From assembly GCA_020631735.1 (NCBI GenBank), contig CM036201.1, forward strand, positions 71,295,428 through 71,359,427: a stretch of DNA of 64,000 nucleotides, written 5' to 3'. Source of the DNA: Saccharum officinarum. Lineage: Eukaryota > Streptophyta > Magnoliopsida > Poales > Poaceae. Positions 60,227-64,000 of this stretch are shown here, piece after piece. The notes beneath the pieces were generated by a model. It searched no databases. It saw only the letters and a list, made by a program, of their open reading frames with translations, and was not told the DNA's origin. The translations under genes were made by a program, and so were the position numbers. Numbering within the stretch: the stretch's first letter is position 1; every line of letters starts with the position of its first letter.

Positions 60227-64000
<3,774 letters not shown>

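Overview
The window reads as nuclear DNA of a grass (Poaceae), probably a panicoid. The evidence is grass-type Ty3/Gypsy LTR elements of the Tekay/Del-like and Tat lineages, CACTA and MITE families with grass-type termini, a MATH-BTB gene of the kind expanded in grasses, and a decayed nuclear copy of chloroplast rbcL. Apart from that one gene locus, nearly all the sequence I can assign is transposon or satellite. Two 100-base runs of N (6042-6141 and 43737-43836) mark assembly gaps.

Layout. (1) 1-4212: LTR end, primer-binding site and decayed gag of a Gypsy element, split by a 1772-bp solo LTR (2016-3787) with matching 5-bp target duplications. (2) 4255-16152: a reverse-oriented LTR fragment, a gap, then a 5'-truncated chromodomain (Tekay/Del-like) Gypsy pol ending in a 2.9-kb 3' LTR. 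Its pol is interrupted by a 4.2-kb reverse-oriented solo LTR of a related family, so two homologous LTR halves face each other. (3) 16390-17040: chloroplast rbcL fragment, minus strand, next to an (AT)n microsatellite. (4) 17288-22436: small DNA transposons (CACTA-like, hAT-like, a 3-bp-TSD MITE, Stowaway) in unassigned sequence, partly GC-rich.

(5) 22581-23678: MATH-BTB gene (predicted CUL3 ubiquitin-ligase adaptor) of normal length but with an in-frame TGA. A plausible 3'-UTR intron (23728-37490) holds (6) a structurally complete Tat-lineage Gypsy element, 23804-37457, minus strand, with TSD aattc, two LTRs, gag, protease, RT, two RNase H regions and integrase. It also has a 78-bp minisatellite and a multi-exon antisense gene with its own TATA box and a Transposase_28-like domain. 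Its 5' LTR carries a 5'-truncated RTE-like LINE with a 17-bp TSD. (7) 37709-43736: a 205-bp CACTA MITE that appears to have copied 40 bp of nearby sequence, a 2.1-kb CACTA-like element with a nested MITE, and unassigned sequence.

(8) 43837-64000: about 39 head-to-tail copies of a satellite of about 518 bp, running off the window. Diagnostic variants recur every 4, 5 or 7 units, showing higher-order organisation and recent local amplification. I do not recognise this satellite. It and the Tat element's antisense gene and minisatellite are the strongest candidates for undescribed biology here.
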